Notes: generated by a model not told the origin, from the letters alone. Counted from the stretch's first letter, positions 16,347 to 24,530 are shown. The stretch is DNA of 38,802 nucleotides from CAZLKN01 sp964560135 (GCA_964560135.1 CAZLKN010000030.1:1-38802); one strand, 5' to 3'. Translations and numbers: made by a program.

Positions 16347-17285
16347 TCAGGCGCCCACGGCAAGCCGGCGGACACGCCGCCAGGTCCCCGGACGCAGCCC
16401 GAGCGCCCGGGATACCGTGGCTACCACATAGCCTTCGTCCTCGGTGACGTCCCACCACGTGAAGCGCAGGATCACCCACTCCTTCAGGACCAGCCGGTTC
16501 GCACGACGGCGGTCGGCCCGGAAGGCCTCCGCGCCCGAGTCGGGTGCGCGGCCGTCGAGTTCGATGCCCACCCGGGCCTGCGGGTAGGCGAGATCGAAGC
16601 GGTGCGGACGGCCGTCCGCGCGCACCTCGAACTGGCGCTCGGGTGAGGGAAGTCGCCACCGTTCCAGGAGCAACAGCATCAGCGTCTCCAGCTCGCTCTC
16701 CGGGACGCCGCCGTCGACCCGGTCGCGGGCGAGGGCCCGCATCTCAGCGATGCCCGCCCGCCGGTCGAAGGCGGGATCCGCCACGACCGACGCCAGCCGG
16801 CGCGGCGACAGCCGGCCGCTGCGCAGGGCCCGGTCGACCGCGATCACGCGGTCGCGGGCGGACAGGACGCCGGCGGTGTCGACCAGCGTCCGGGGGGCCG
16901 AGGTGACGGGGACCGGCCCCAGCTTCGTGACGTCACGGGGGCGGAGCAGGGTCGAGCGGTGCACCACGAACCCCGGCCCCCGGACGCGGCGATCCACCGG
17001 AACGCTCACCTCGATGCGCTCGACGCCGTCCACGAGCGCGTGGAGGGCGGCGGCACACAGATACGAACAGGCCACCGGGGACCCGGCGGCCAGGCACGCC
17101 GCGAGCGCGCGGTGCTGGAGGGTCGCCGGGGAGCCGGCCACCGCGTACACCCCGCTGTGGATCCGGGACAGGTGGCCCTCGGCCACGAGCCGCACGATCC
17201 GTCTGTCCGTCAACCCCGAGCCCAGAAGCTGGCCCCGCGTCACCAGTCCGAGCTGCCTGCCGGCGATCCCCAGGTAGTCGCGCAC
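16347..17285 (-). CDS. AbiEi-like N-terminal domain + DUF559/Vsr-like endonuclease protein (copy A)
   Basis: GTG at 17285 is preceded by GGAAGGAGG with a 5-nt spacer and gives 312 residues. Residues 1-60 (LGLVTRGQLLGSGLTDRRI ... LSRIHSGVYAVAG) match the winged-helix start of type IV AbiEi-like antitoxins. The middle includes the family block HRSTLLRPRDVT. Residues about 215-290 are a DUF559 nuclease-like fold of the Vsr/PD-(D/E)XK type: D231 in FDLAYP, E242-L-D244 in GIELDG, then DRRRANRLVLKEWVILRF. These acidic residues suggest catalysis is possible. No partner toxin gene is adjacent. The gene is enclosed by palindromes A1 on one side and A2 and A3 on the other. A paralogue with a different palindrome family is at 26919. 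Actual substrate is unknown; recognition of the palindromes is inference. Confidence 0.85.
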   Translation of the reverse strand: MRDYLGIAGRQLGLVTRGQLLGSGLTDRRIVRLVAEGHLSRIHSGVYAVAGSPATLQHRALAACLAAGSPVACSYLCAAALHALVDGVERIEVSVPVDRRVRGPGFVVHRSTLLRPRDVTKLGPVPVTSAPRTLVDTAGVLSARDRVIAVDRALRSGRLSPRRLASVVADPAFDRRAGIAEMRALARDRVDGGVPESELETLMLLLLERWRLPSPERQFEVRADGRPHRFDLAYPQARVGIELDGRAPDSGAEAFRADRRRANRLVLKEWVILRFTWWDVTEDEGYVVATVSRALGLRPGTWRRVRRLAVGA

Positions 17286-17376
17286 GTCGTCCTCCTTCCA
17301 ACGTGGGGAAGGCCGGACGGGGAAGGCGTCTCCATGCCTACCACCCGGCGCGGACATCCGATCGAGCGCGAGAAAC

Positions 17377-17424
17377 CGTCCATCCTGAGGGACCGTCGCA
17401 GCCTCCGGGGGCCAAGGATGGACG
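17377..17424. repeat. Palindromic element A2, upstream of the DUF559 gene
   Basis: CGTCCATCCT (17377-17386) and AGGATGGACG (17415-17424) form a perfect 10-bp inverted repeat around 28 nt. The flanks extend it imperfectly (AGAAACC on the left against GCTTCT on the right). The arms are the same as in A1 and A3. It lies 92 bp before the DUF559 start. Confidence 0.85.
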
Positions 17425-17450
17425 CTTCTACACCCTGAGGGTATGAAAGC

Positions 17451-17496
17451 GTCCATCCTGCACCGGTTCATGCGCCCGGACGGCTCCAGGATGGAC
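17451..17496. repeat. Palindromic element A3, paired with A2
   Basis: GTCCATCCTG (17451-17460) and CAGGATGGAC (17487-17496) form a perfect 10-bp inverted repeat around 26 nt. The right arm of A2 with its flank (AGGATGGACGCTTC) is complementary to the left flank and arm of A3 (GAAAGCGTCCATCCT), so A2 and A3 together make a larger symmetrical unit with ACCCTGAGGGTA at its centre. Confidence 0.83.
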
Positions 17497-17558
17497 ACTC
17501 TTCCCGGATCTCGCAGATGACAAGGGGTGGGCTCGCAGCCATGCCAGCCGGGCCGGGG

Positions 17559-17564
17559 TACGCT
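17559..17564 (+). promoter_or_regulatory. Leaderless-type -10 box for the GHL10-like gene
   Basis: TACGCT lies 6 nt before the GTG at 17571, with no ribosome binding site between them. The same spacing of a TAnnCT box and a start codon is seen at 20621, 23724, 33973, 38696 and 38767. No clear -35 box is visible. Confidence 0.45.
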
Positions 17565-17570
17565 GGCGTC

Positions 17571-18830
17571 GTGTTCCGGCCCCCACGAGCCGCCCCCCTT
17601 CTGGTCGCGCTGCTGCTGCTGTCCGGCAGCGCGTGCCGGACAGACGCGCCCTCGTCCGCCCCCGTGCCCGAGACCCCCGCCGCCCGGACGACCCCGACCC
17701 CCGGACCGGTCGTCCCACCCCCACCGCCACCCGAGGAGGTCGACACCGAGGTCCGCGGCGTCTGGGTGCACCTGTTCGACGGCACGCTGAAGACCGCGGC
17801 AGGCATCGACCGGATGCTCGACGCCGTCGCCGGCGCGGGTGCGAACACCGTGATCGTGGAGGTCGTGCGGCGCCACGACGCCTACTACGACTCCCGCGTA
17901 CTGCCGCGCAGCACCGACCCCGCACTCGAGCCGGATCTCGACGTCCTCCGGCACACGATCGACGGGGGCCGGGCCCGCGGGCTGGCCGTCCACGCCTGGT
18001 ACCCTGCGGCCCCCGTCTACCATCACGCCTACGACGAGCTCCCCCGGCCCCCGGGATGGGTGTGGGAGGCCCACGGGCCGCAGGCTCCCGAGGAGCAACG
18101 CTGGGTGACGCGCAGCCACGACGGACGCTGGGGTGACTACCTCGATCCGGGCGTCGAAGCGGTGCAGGACCACCTCGTGGACATCGCCGCGGAGCTGGCT
18201 GCCGCGGGCCCGGACGCCGTACACCTCGACTACGTCCGCTACAACGGGGCCGATTGGGGCTACCACCCCGAGGCGCTGGCACGGTTCCAGGCCGAAACCG
18301 GGTCCACCGCCGTCCCCGGCCCCCGTGACCCGGTGTGGTCGGACTGGCGCCGGGCCCAGACGCGCCTGACCGCTCAGCGCATCAGGGACGCCGTCACGAA
18401 AAGCAACCCGGACGTCGAGATCTCCGCGGCCGTGATCGCCCAGGGCGAGGGTCCCGGGCCGGGTCGCCCCTTCGGCGCCACCCGTGCCTACGCCGAGTTC
18501 TTCCAGGACTGGCCGTCCTGGCTCGGCGACGGGCTGATCGACGCCGCCTACCCGATGGTCTACTTCAACCAGCGCAGCCACCCGGCCTGGTTCGACGCCT
18601 GGCTCGAGCACGCCCGCGCGCTCCGTGAGACCACCGGGAAGACGGTTGCCGTCGGGATCGGGGCGTGGCTGAACACCGTCGACCACGGCCACGACCAGGT
18701 GCTGCGCGCGGGCGCCGTCACCGACGGCGCAGTGCTGTTCTCCTACCAGCAGAACGCGGACGCCGCCCCCCACGACGGCCTCCTGCAACGCCTGGCCACC
18801 ACGACGTGGGCCGAGCCCGCACCGCCCTGA
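17571..18830 (+). CDS. Lipoprotein with GHL10 / family-10-like glycosyl hydrolase (DUF187-type) domain
   Basis: The GTG at 17571 starts 6 nt after a -10 box. The N-terminus is a lipoprotein signal (APLLVALLLLSGSAC), with the Cys lipidated. After a Pro/Thr-rich spacer the catalytic-type domain starts EVRGVWVHLFDGTLKTAAGID and continues with NTVIVEVVRRHDAYYDS, HAWYPAAPVY, DYLDPGVEAVQDHLVDIAAEL, DAVHLDYVRYNG and DAAYPMVYFNQRSHPAW. This order is that of the glycosyl-hydrolase-like 10 (YngK/DUF187) TIM barrel. The Asp in HLDYVRYN is the usual conserved acid. It is divergent from the DUF559 gene, with palindromes A2 and A3 between. A cell-surface glycan hydrolase role is inferred from the family; the substrate is unknown. 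Confidence 0.82.
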   Translation: MFRPPRAAPLLVALLLLSGSACRTDAPSSAPVPETPAARTTPTPGPVVPPPPPPEEVDTEVRGVWVHLFDGTLKTAAGIDRMLDAVAGAGANTVIVEVVRRHDAYYDSRVLPRSTDPALEPDLDVLRHTIDGGRARGLAVHAWYPAAPVYHHAYDELPRPPGWVWEAHGPQAPEEQRWVTRSHDGRWGDYLDPGVEAVQDHLVDIAAELAAAGPDAVHLDYVRYNGADWGYHPEALARFQAETGSTAVPGPRDPVWSDWRRAQTRLTAQRIRDAVTKSNPDVEISAAVIAQGEGPGPGRPFGATRAYAEFFQDWPSWLGDGLIDAAYPMVYFNQRSHPAWFDAWLEHARALRETTGKTVAVGIGAWLNTVDHGHDQVLRAGAVTDGAVLFSYQQNADAAPHDGLLQRLATTTWAEPAPP

Positions 18831-18836
18831 TACCAT
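18831..18836 (+). promoter_or_regulatory. Possible -10 box for the ATP sulfurylase gene
   Basis: TACCAT overlaps the end of the GHL10-like gene and lies 47 nt before the ATG at 18884. A purine-rich ribosome site (GAAAGGGAAA) is in between. No -35 box is convincing. Confidence 0.3.
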
Positions 18837-18883
18837 CTGAGGACTCCTCCCCCGGGGCACACCCGACCGAAAGGGAAACCCGC

Positions 18884-20614
18884 ATGTCCGACCACCTGAT
18901 CGATCCGCACGGCGGCGTCCTCGTCGATCTGGTCGCCGAGCCCGACCGCGTCACCGAGCTCAAGAAGGCCTCCCGCGACTTCCCGTCCTGGGACCTCACC
19001 CCCCGCCAGACCTGCGACCTGGAGCTGCTGCTCACCGGCGGGTTCTCGCCGCTGCGCGGGTTCCTCGGCCGGGCCGACCACGAAAGCGTCTGCGAGCGCA
19101 TGCGGCTGGCGGACGACACCCTGTGGCCCATCCCCGTCACCCTCGACGTCCCGCGCGAGTTCGCCGACACCCTCACCGAGGGGTCCGGCCTCGCGCTGCG
19201 CGACCCCGAGGGCGCGATGCTCGCCGTCCTGCACATCTCCGAGATCTGGGAGCCGGATCTGGGGGCCGAGGCGGAGGCCGTGTTCGGCACGCGCGACGCC
19301 ACCCATCCCGGCGTCGCCCATCTGCTCGAGCGCACCAACCCCGTCTACCTCGCCGGCACGCTCGAGGGTGTGCAGTTGCCCGTCCACTACGACTTCCGTC
19401 CGCTGCGGCTCACGCCCGCGGAGCTGCGGGCCGAGTTCGCGCGCCTGGGCTGGCGCACCGTGGTCGCCTTCCAGACCCGCAATCCCCTGCACCGCGCCCA
19501 CTACGAGCTCACACTGCGTGCCGCCAAGGAGGTCGAGGCCAACCTGCTCATCCACCCGGTCGTGGGGATGACCAAGCCCGGGGACATCGACCACTACACG
19601 CGCGTCCGCTGCTATCAGGCGCTGCTCGACCACTACCCGAAGTACACGGCGAAGCTCTCGCTGCTGCCGCTGGCGATGCGGATGGGCGGCCCCCGCGAGG
19701 CGGTGTGGCACGCGATCATCCGCCGGAACCACGGCTGCACCCACTTCATCGTCGGACGCGACCACGCCGGCCCCGGCGCCGACTCCTCCGGCACCCCCTT
19801 CTACGGTCCCTACGACGCGCAGGAGCTGCTCGCCGGCCACGCCGACGAGATCGGCGTGCAGATGGTCCCCTTCAAGCAGATGGTCTACGTGGAGGACAAG
19901 GACACCTACATGCCGACCGACCAGGTCCCCGAGGGGGCTCGCGTGCTCGACATCTCGGGTACCGAACTGCGGGCGCGTCTGGCCGACGGCCGCGAGATCC
20001 CCGAATGGTTCACCTTCCCCGACGTCGCCAAGGAGCTGCGCCGCACCCATCCGCCGCGGGCGAAGCAGGGGTTCACGGTCTTCTTCACCGGCCTGTCGGG
20101 ATCGGGCAAGTCGACGATCGCCAACGCCCTGCTCGTGAAGCTGCTGGAGATGGGGGGCCGTCCGGTGACGATCCTCGACGGGGACGTCGTCCGCAAGCAC
20201 CTGTCCTCAGAGCTCGGGTTCTCGCGGGAGCACCGCGATCTCAACATCCGCCGCATCGGCTACGTCGCCTCCGAGATCACCAAGAACGGCGGGATCGCAC
20301 TGTGCGCGCCCATCGCGCCCTACGACGCCACCCGCAAGGAGGTCCGCGAGATGGTGGCGCCGCTCGGCGGGTTCGTCCTCGTGCACGTCGCCACCCCGAT
20401 CGAGGTCTGCGAGGAGCGCGACCGCAAGGGCCTGTATGCGAAGGCCCGGGCCGGGATCATCAAGGAGTTCACCGGCATCAGCGATCCCTACGAGGAACCG
20501 GCGGACGCCGAGGTCGTGATCGACACCGCCGACGTGGCGCCGGACGAGGCCGCGCAGCAACTCATCCTGCACCTCGAGAGCGAAGGCTACATCGGGCCCC
20601 CACAGGGCGCCTGA
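18884..20614 (+). CDS. Bifunctional sulfate adenylyltransferase / adenylylsulfate kinase
   Basis: The enzyme activates sulfate: ATP + sulfate gives APS, and then ATP phosphorylates APS to PAPS. The 576-residue protein has a PUA-like N-terminal domain, then the ATP sulfurylase core with Q197-T-R-N-P-L-H-R-A-H206 (the HxxH nucleotide motif) and GRDHAGPG. APS kinase follows, with the P-loop GLSGSGKST at 403-411 and LDGDVVRKHLSSELGFS. The domain order (sulfurylase first, kinase second) is that of Aquifex and fungi-type fusions, opposite to animal PAPS synthase. The ATG at 18884 follows AAAGGGAAA. It is followed 18 bp later by the VanZ-like gene, which has its own promoter. An SLC13-type permease 10 kb away might bring in the sulfate; that link is inference. 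Confidence 0.95.
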   Translation: MSDHLIDPHGGVLVDLVAEPDRVTELKKASRDFPSWDLTPRQTCDLELLLTGGFSPLRGFLGRADHESVCERMRLADDTLWPIPVTLDVPREFADTLTEGSGLALRDPEGAMLAVLHISEIWEPDLGAEAEAVFGTRDATHPGVAHLLERTNPVYLAGTLEGVQLPVHYDFRPLRLTPAELRAEFARLGWRTVVAFQTRNPLHRAHYELTLRAAKEVEANLLIHPVVGMTKPGDIDHYTRVRCYQALLDHYPKYTAKLSLLPLAMRMGGPREAVWHAIIRRNHGCTHFIVGRDHAGPGADSSGTPFYGPYDAQELLAGHADEIGVQMVPFKQMVYVEDKDTYMPTDQVPEGARVLDISGTELRARLADGREIPEWFTFPDVAKELRRTHPPRAKQGFTVFFTGLSGSGKSTIANALLVKLLEMGGRPVTILDGDVVRKHLSSELGFSREHRDLNIRRIGYVASEITKNGGIALCAPIAPYDATRKEVREMVAPLGGFVLVHVATPIEVCEERDRKGLYAKARAGIIKEFTGISDPYEEPADAEVVIDTADVAPDEAAQQLILHLESEGYIGPPQGA

Positions 20615-20620
20615 AGCCTC

Positions 20621-20626
20621 TAGGCT
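20621..20626 (+). promoter_or_regulatory. Leaderless-type -10 box for the VanZ-like gene
   Basis: TAGGCT lies 6 nt before the ATG at 20633, with no ribosome site in between. It follows the ATP sulfurylase stop by 6 nt, so the VanZ-like gene probably has its own leaderless transcript. Confidence 0.5.
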
Positions 20627-20632
20627 GGGCCC

Positions 20633-21022
20633 ATGCGACGCGCCCGTCTGACCGTCTGGGGCCCCGTGGTGTTGTGGGCCGGGCTCATCGTCTTCTCGCT
20701 CACGCGGACGAGCTTCGGCCCCGTCCGTCCGCTGGTGAACGCGGCGACGGGCGCGCTCGCGCACCTCGTGTTGTGGGCGGTCCTCGGGTTCCTGGTGCAC
20801 CGGGCGCTGTCGTCCGAAGGGGTGGGGTCGCTGTTCGTGGTGGGCCTCGCCGCGTGCGTGGCCTTCGGCGTGGCCACGGAGCTGCTCCAGTCGCTCACCC
20901 CGGGACGCACCCCCTCGGCCCTGGACATCCTCTACGACACCGCCGGCGCAGCCGCGGGCCTGTGGCTCACGGGACGCTTCCGCGCCGCGACCACCCCGGA
21001 AAGGACCCTGACCCGGACATGA
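20633..21022 (+). CDS. VanZ-like membrane protein
   Basis: A 129-residue protein with four hydrophobic segments (about 8-22, 38-57, 65-85, 100-115). The block LAHLVLWAVLGFLVHRAL followed by ATELLQSLTPGRTPSALDILYDTAGAAAGLW has the features of VanZ-like proteins: H in the second segment, E-x-x-Q, P-G-R-x-x-x-x-x-D and the final Asn/Asp-Gly pattern. VanZ itself gives low teicoplanin resistance; most homologues have no known role beyond the envelope. Its stop overlaps the start of the next small gene (ATGA at 21019-21022), so the two are translationally coupled. Confidence 0.85.
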   Translation: MRRARLTVWGPVVLWAGLIVFSLTRTSFGPVRPLVNAATGALAHLVLWAVLGFLVHRALSSEGVGSLFVVGLAACVAFGVATELLQSLTPGRTPSALDILYDTAGAAAGLWLTGRFRAATTPERTLTRT

Positions 21023-21189
21023 ACCCGACCTTCCTGCTCGCCTGGACCAGCGCGATGATGCTGTTCGCCGGGACCCTGGTCGTGCTGGGGCTCGTCCGCG
21101 GACAGGTCTTCCTGGTCATCGTCGGCGTCGTCTTCTTCGTGGTCCAGGGCCTGAAATGGAAGCTGCTGGCCCGGCGGGACCGATCGTGA
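21019..21189 (+). CDS. Small two-helix membrane protein, 56 residues
   Basis: The ATG at 21019 overlaps the VanZ-like stop as ATGA. The protein has two hydrophobic helices (TFLLAWTSAMMLFAGTLVVLG and VFLVIVGVVFFVVQGL) joined by the short loop VRGQ, then a basic tail KWKLLARRDRS that should lie in the cytoplasm. No family is recognised. Coupling to the VanZ-like gene suggests a joint role. Confidence 0.7.
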   Translation: MNPTFLLAWTSAMMLFAGTLVVLGLVRGQVFLVIVGVVFFVVQGLKWKLLARRDRS

Positions 21190-21248
21190 CACAACGGATC
21201 GGCTGCCCCCGGACAACGTTTCGACGACTCGATCGTTAGATAGGCGAG

Positions 21249-22106
21249 ATGCGGAGCCGACCCCTCACCGCCGCCCGACGCACTGTGCGTGCATCTGTGC
21301 TCAGCGTGGCCGCCCTCGTCCTGCTGGGGCTCCTCGGACCACCCACCTCCGCCCTGCCGCGCCTGCCAGTGGTCGCATCCACCGACGGCGACTGCACGAA
21401 GCTCATCCTCCCGACGGCCGCTCCGGTCGGCACCACGAGCTGCCCCGGCATCCGTCCGGGTGGGGTCGTCCGCTCCTCGAAGGGCTCCTGCACCCTCAAC
21501 TTCCTGTTCCGGGGCAGCGACAACCGCCGCTACATCGGGACCGCCGGACACTGCATCATCGGCGAGGGCGCCACGGGTGCGGACGCCGGCGAGCGCACGT
21601 GGGGGCCGGGGTCCGGGCCGGCCGCCTTCGACGCATCGGGCAAGCGGATCGGCGAGTTCGCCTACGCCGTCCTCCAGGACCCGAAGGACTTCGCACTCGT
21701 CCGGCTCGACTCCGGGGTGCAGTCCAGCGCCCAGATCTGCCATTTCGGGGGCCCCACCGGCATGCACGCCGCCTCGAGCAGCGCGGCGGCGATCCTGCAG
21801 CACTACGGCAACGGCCTGGGCACCGGGGAGACCCTGCCCGCACGCAGCGCGGTGGCCCCCTCGCTGCGCAACCCGGACACCGCCTACGCCCTCGGCGCCG
21901 CCTCCCTCGGCGACTCCGGGAGCCCGGTCACCGCCTCCGACGGCAAGGCCGTGGGAGTGCTCGTCGCCGTCGGGGTCGCCGGCGGCACGTACCAGGGCTC
22001 GCTGACGACGGGCAACGTGATCATCACGCGACTGGCTCCCCAGCTCGCCCGCGCCTCTCAGCGCCTCGGCGTGTCATTCACGCTGCTGACCGCTTCGCAG
22101 CTGTAG
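21249..22106 (+). CDS. Secreted trypsin-like (S1) serine protease
   Basis: A 285-residue protein with a long signal peptide (RASVLSVAALVLLGLLGPPTSA). The chymotrypsin-fold triad is complete: His101 in GTAGHC, Asp147 in KDFALVRLD and Ser223 in GDSGSPV. A Cys pair near the His (C81 and C102) is typical of S1 enzymes. Four more cysteines, C49 and C65 at the N-terminus, are consistent with further bridges. The ATG at 21249 has an AGGCGAG stretch 1 nt ahead and a TTAGAT-like -10 element just before that, so a leaderless or near-leaderless message is likely. It is convergent with the ceramidase-like gene (10 bp between stops). Target unknown. Confidence 0.9.
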   Translation: MRSRPLTAARRTVRASVLSVAALVLLGLLGPPTSALPRLPVVASTDGDCTKLILPTAAPVGTTSCPGIRPGGVVRSSKGSCTLNFLFRGSDNRRYIGTAGHCIIGEGATGADAGERTWGPGSGPAAFDASGKRIGEFAYAVLQDPKDFALVRLDSGVQSSAQICHFGGPTGMHAASSSAAAILQHYGNGLGTGETLPARSAVAPSLRNPDTAYALGAASLGDSGSPVTASDGKAVGVLVAVGVAGGTYQGSLTTGNVIITRLAPQLARASQRLGVSFTLLTASQL

Positions 22107-22116
22107 CCGCCGCCTC

Positions 22117-23616
22117 CTACAACCCGGCGAGCAGATCGAGGGTGTACTCGAGGACGGCCTCGCCGAAGCAGGCACTCCCGAAGGTCTCCTCGTACTCGAC
22201 GGTGCGCTGCCCGTAGACGTAATCGGCCTCGAACTCCTGCATGATGTAGCCGAGTCCGTCGTTGATCTGGGCCAGCGGCAGGGTCACGCCGTCCGCGTTG
22301 CGCTCCTTGATGGTGTTCGTCAGGTTCGAGAACAGCTCACCGGGCCCCCCGGTGATCACCAGCGGCCCGATCTGCGCCGCCGACACCACCGTGCGGACCG
22401 AGATCGGCGAGGCGGCCACGCAGGTACGCAGGTCGTCGCGGCCGACCGTCAGCGCCGCCGGACCCTCCATCGGCCGGTCGAAGATCCCCGTGGCGCCGAG
22501 CGCGGCGATCGCGGCGTTCGTGTACGGCTGGTTCCACACCTTGCGGGCGACGTCCACCTGCGTGGCCTCCACGGGCATGCCTTCGCCCACCGCGGGCATC
22601 ATGTTGGCCAAGTGGATCCCGATCTGGTTGCGTGGCCCGATCGGGCTGGTCGCGGACATGTTGCCGAGTCCGGTCTGGAACAGGAACCCGAGTCCGCCGA
22701 ACCGCTGCTCGACCTCGCTCACGAACAGTCCCGGCCAGTCGGGGTGGGCCACGCCGCCGTTCGAGCCGAAGGTCACCGGGTGCGCCGCGTAGGCGCCGAC
22801 GGTGGCGATCACCTCGTCATCGGCCCCGACTGCGCGGAACCAGGACAGTCCGGGGTCTTCGGCAGAGAAGTAGGTGTCCCGTCGCTGGTTGTTGAACCTG
22901 CGGGCCAGCTCCTCGCCCGCCTCGATCGTCGCCGGACGCATGTTCTCCACCGCCTGGGTGACCGAGGCACGGATCGAGTCGGCGATCTGATCCATGTACC
23001 ACTGGGCCACCCCACCGCCGGATCCGATCGTGTCGGGGGCCGCGTGGCTGTGGGTGGACTGGAGGAAGAAGCCGGCCGGGTCGAAGCCGAGCTCGTCGCC
23101 GAGCTCCTCGGCGAGCTCCAGCGCTCCGCAGCCCTCGCAGAACCGGTCGTAGAAGGCGAAGTACGAGAACGCGTCGAGCATGGTGAGGACGATGGTCTCC
23201 TCGCCGTCGGAGACCGCCACCGAGCGTGACCACAATCCGTGGGTCGTGTCGAAATCGGTGATCGGTGTACCCGGTCCGACACCCCAGATGTACAGGCAGT
23301 TGGGGTTGACGGGGAACGGCGAGCGGATATCGGCGACGTGGTCGGGGTCGGCCCCGCAGTCTTCCTTCTCCCAGACGGCATCGTAGTCGTCGGGCCGCGG
23401 GTGAAGCGAAACCTTCGATGCGCCCACACGCAGACCTGAGTCCTCCACTTCCGCGGGGGCCACCGATGCCGGCGCGACCGCCTCGGTGCCCGGGATCTGG
23501 GCGGCGGGAGGATCCGCCACTCCGGGGACCGGGCCGAATCCGACCCCGGCCCACGCTCCTGCGACCATGAGCGCCCCGGTGAGCGCCGCTACCACGAGCC
23601 TCCGTACGATGCGCAT
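22117..23616 (-). CDS. Secreted neutral/alkaline ceramidase-like hydrolase
   Basis: A 499-residue protein with signal peptide (RLVVAALTGALMVAGAWA). The order of motifs is that of the neutral/alkaline non-lysosomal ceramidase N-terminal domain: GLRVGASKVSLHP near the start, FDTTHGLWSRSVAVSDGEETIVLTMLD, the zinc block STHSHAAPDT, and AAHPVTFGSNGGVAHPDWPGLF with two further His. Such enzymes use one zinc to cleave amide bonds in ceramides or related lipids. A C-terminal Ig-like tail is shorter than usual (family about 650 residues), so substrate may differ. The ATG at 23616 follows GAGGAGAGG. The promoter region is shared with the divergent matrixin-like gene. Substrate is inference from family. 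Confidence 0.8.
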   Translation of the reverse strand: MRIVRRLVVAALTGALMVAGAWAGVGFGPVPGVADPPAAQIPGTEAVAPASVAPAEVEDSGLRVGASKVSLHPRPDDYDAVWEKEDCGADPDHVADIRSPFPVNPNCLYIWGVGPGTPITDFDTTHGLWSRSVAVSDGEETIVLTMLDAFSYFAFYDRFCEGCGALELAEELGDELGFDPAGFFLQSTHSHAAPDTIGSGGGVAQWYMDQIADSIRASVTQAVENMRPATIEAGEELARRFNNQRRDTYFSAEDPGLSWFRAVGADDEVIATVGAYAAHPVTFGSNGGVAHPDWPGLFVSEVEQRFGGLGFLFQTGLGNMSATSPIGPRNQIGIHLANMMPAVGEGMPVEATQVDVARKVWNQPYTNAAIAALGATGIFDRPMEGPAALTVGRDDLRTCVAASPISVRTVVSAAQIGPLVITGGPGELFSNLTNTIKERNADGVTLPLAQINDGLGYIMQEFEADYVYGQRTVEYEETFGSACFGEAVLEYTLDLLAGL

Positions 23617-23723
23617 CCGTACCCCTCTCCTCGCGTCCCGACCCATTCGCGATCCGGAACCTCAAAGAACACTTCGACACGAAGTGGCCGGTCCCTGCCG
23701 GCCCGGGCCGGAACGCGCCCGGC

Positions 23724-23729
23724 TAGGCT
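23724..23729 (+). promoter_or_regulatory. Leaderless-type -10 box for the matrixin-like gene
   Basis: TAGGCT lies 9 nt before the ATG at 23739, with no purine-rich ribosome site between them. It is identical to the boxes at 20621, 33973 and 38696. Confidence 0.48.
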
Positions 23730-23738
23730 TGAGCACGC

Positions 23739-24473
23739 ATGAGCCAGACCCCGGACGGGATCCTGATCGACGAGCCACCCAAACGCCGGTTCCCGCGTGT
23801 CTGGGCCTGGATCTTCCTGCCACTGTCCCTGGCTGTGATCTTCGCCTACAGCGTGCGCGATACGACGCCGCGCTACTCGTTCATCCTCACCGACGGCGAC
23901 GAGCCCGTCCGCTGGGACCCGTGCACCCCGATCCGCTACGTCGTAAACCCCGAAGGGGCCCCGTCGGGAGGCGTCGAGGACGTCCGCCGCGCCTTCACCG
24001 AAGTGGAGGAGGCCTCCGGGCTCGAGTTCGTCGAGGAGCAAACCACCGACGAGCGTCCGGTGATCCGGCGTCCCGGGTACCAGCCTGAGCGTTACGGCGA
24101 GCGGTGGGCCCCCGTACTGGTCGCCTGGGCCGGCCCCGACGATGAGGTCGACCTGGACCCGACCCACCGGGGCCGTGCCGGGCCGGTCTCCGTCGACTCA
24201 CCCGACGGGGGCCGGGTGCACGTGAGCGGACAACTCGTCCTCGCCTCCGACAAGTTCGACCTCGCCGGTGTCGACCATTCCCGGACGGTGCTCCACGAGA
24301 TCGGCCATGTGGTCGGCCTCGGCCACGTGGACGACCAGCGCGAGATCATGCACCCGCGCGTGAGCGTCCGGGCCAACGAACTCGGACGGGGCGACCGCGA
24401 GGGCCTGAGGCTCCTGGGACAGGGCGACTGCGTGGCCCGTCCGTCCCCGCAGCCGATCCTGCTCGGGGACTGA
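23739..24473 (+). CDS. Membrane-anchored matrixin-like zinc metalloprotease
   Basis: The 244-residue protein starts with a cytoplasmic tail (basic PPKRRFPR), one transmembrane anchor (VWAWIFLPLSLAVIFAYSV) and an extracellular domain. HEIGHVVGLGH at 186-196 is the HExxHxxGxxH zinc motif of metzincins, followed by IMHP as Met-turn equivalent (I-M at 203-204). The start of the domain (WDPCTPIRYVVNPEGAPSGG) matches the substrate-side strand of matrixins. It is shorter than animal matrixins and lacks a pro-domain switch. It ends at a strong terminator shared with the CocE-like gene. Substrate unknown. Confidence 0.87.
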   Translation: MSQTPDGILIDEPPKRRFPRVWAWIFLPLSLAVIFAYSVRDTTPRYSFILTDGDEPVRWDPCTPIRYVVNPEGAPSGGVEDVRRAFTEVEEASGLEFVEEQTTDERPVIRRPGYQPERYGERWAPVLVAWAGPDDEVDLDPTHRGRAGPVSVDSPDGGRVHVSGQLVLASDKFDLAGVDHSRTVLHEIGHVVGLGHVDDQREIMHPRVSVRANELGRGDREGLRLLGQGDCVARPSPQPILLGD

Positions 24474-24478
24474 ACGGC

Positions 24479-24508
24479 GCCGGGGCCCTGGCTTCCCAGG
24501 GCCCCGGC
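24479..24508. terminator. Strong bidirectional hairpin terminator
   Basis: GCCGGGGCCCTGG (24479-24491) pairs perfectly with CCAGGGCCCCGGC (24496-24508) around the loop CTTC. It sits between the convergent matrixin-like and CocE-like genes, 5 bp after one stop and 22 bp from the other. Confidence 0.85.
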
Positions 24509-24530
24509 ACGTGCAACGGTTGTCTCGTGC

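Noticed and set aside
16347..17285. DUF559 copy A as part of a classical AbiEi/AbiEii toxin-antitoxin pair
   Set aside because: No nucleotidyltransferase-like toxin gene is next to either DUF559 gene; neighbours are a sugar dehydrogenase and hydrolases.
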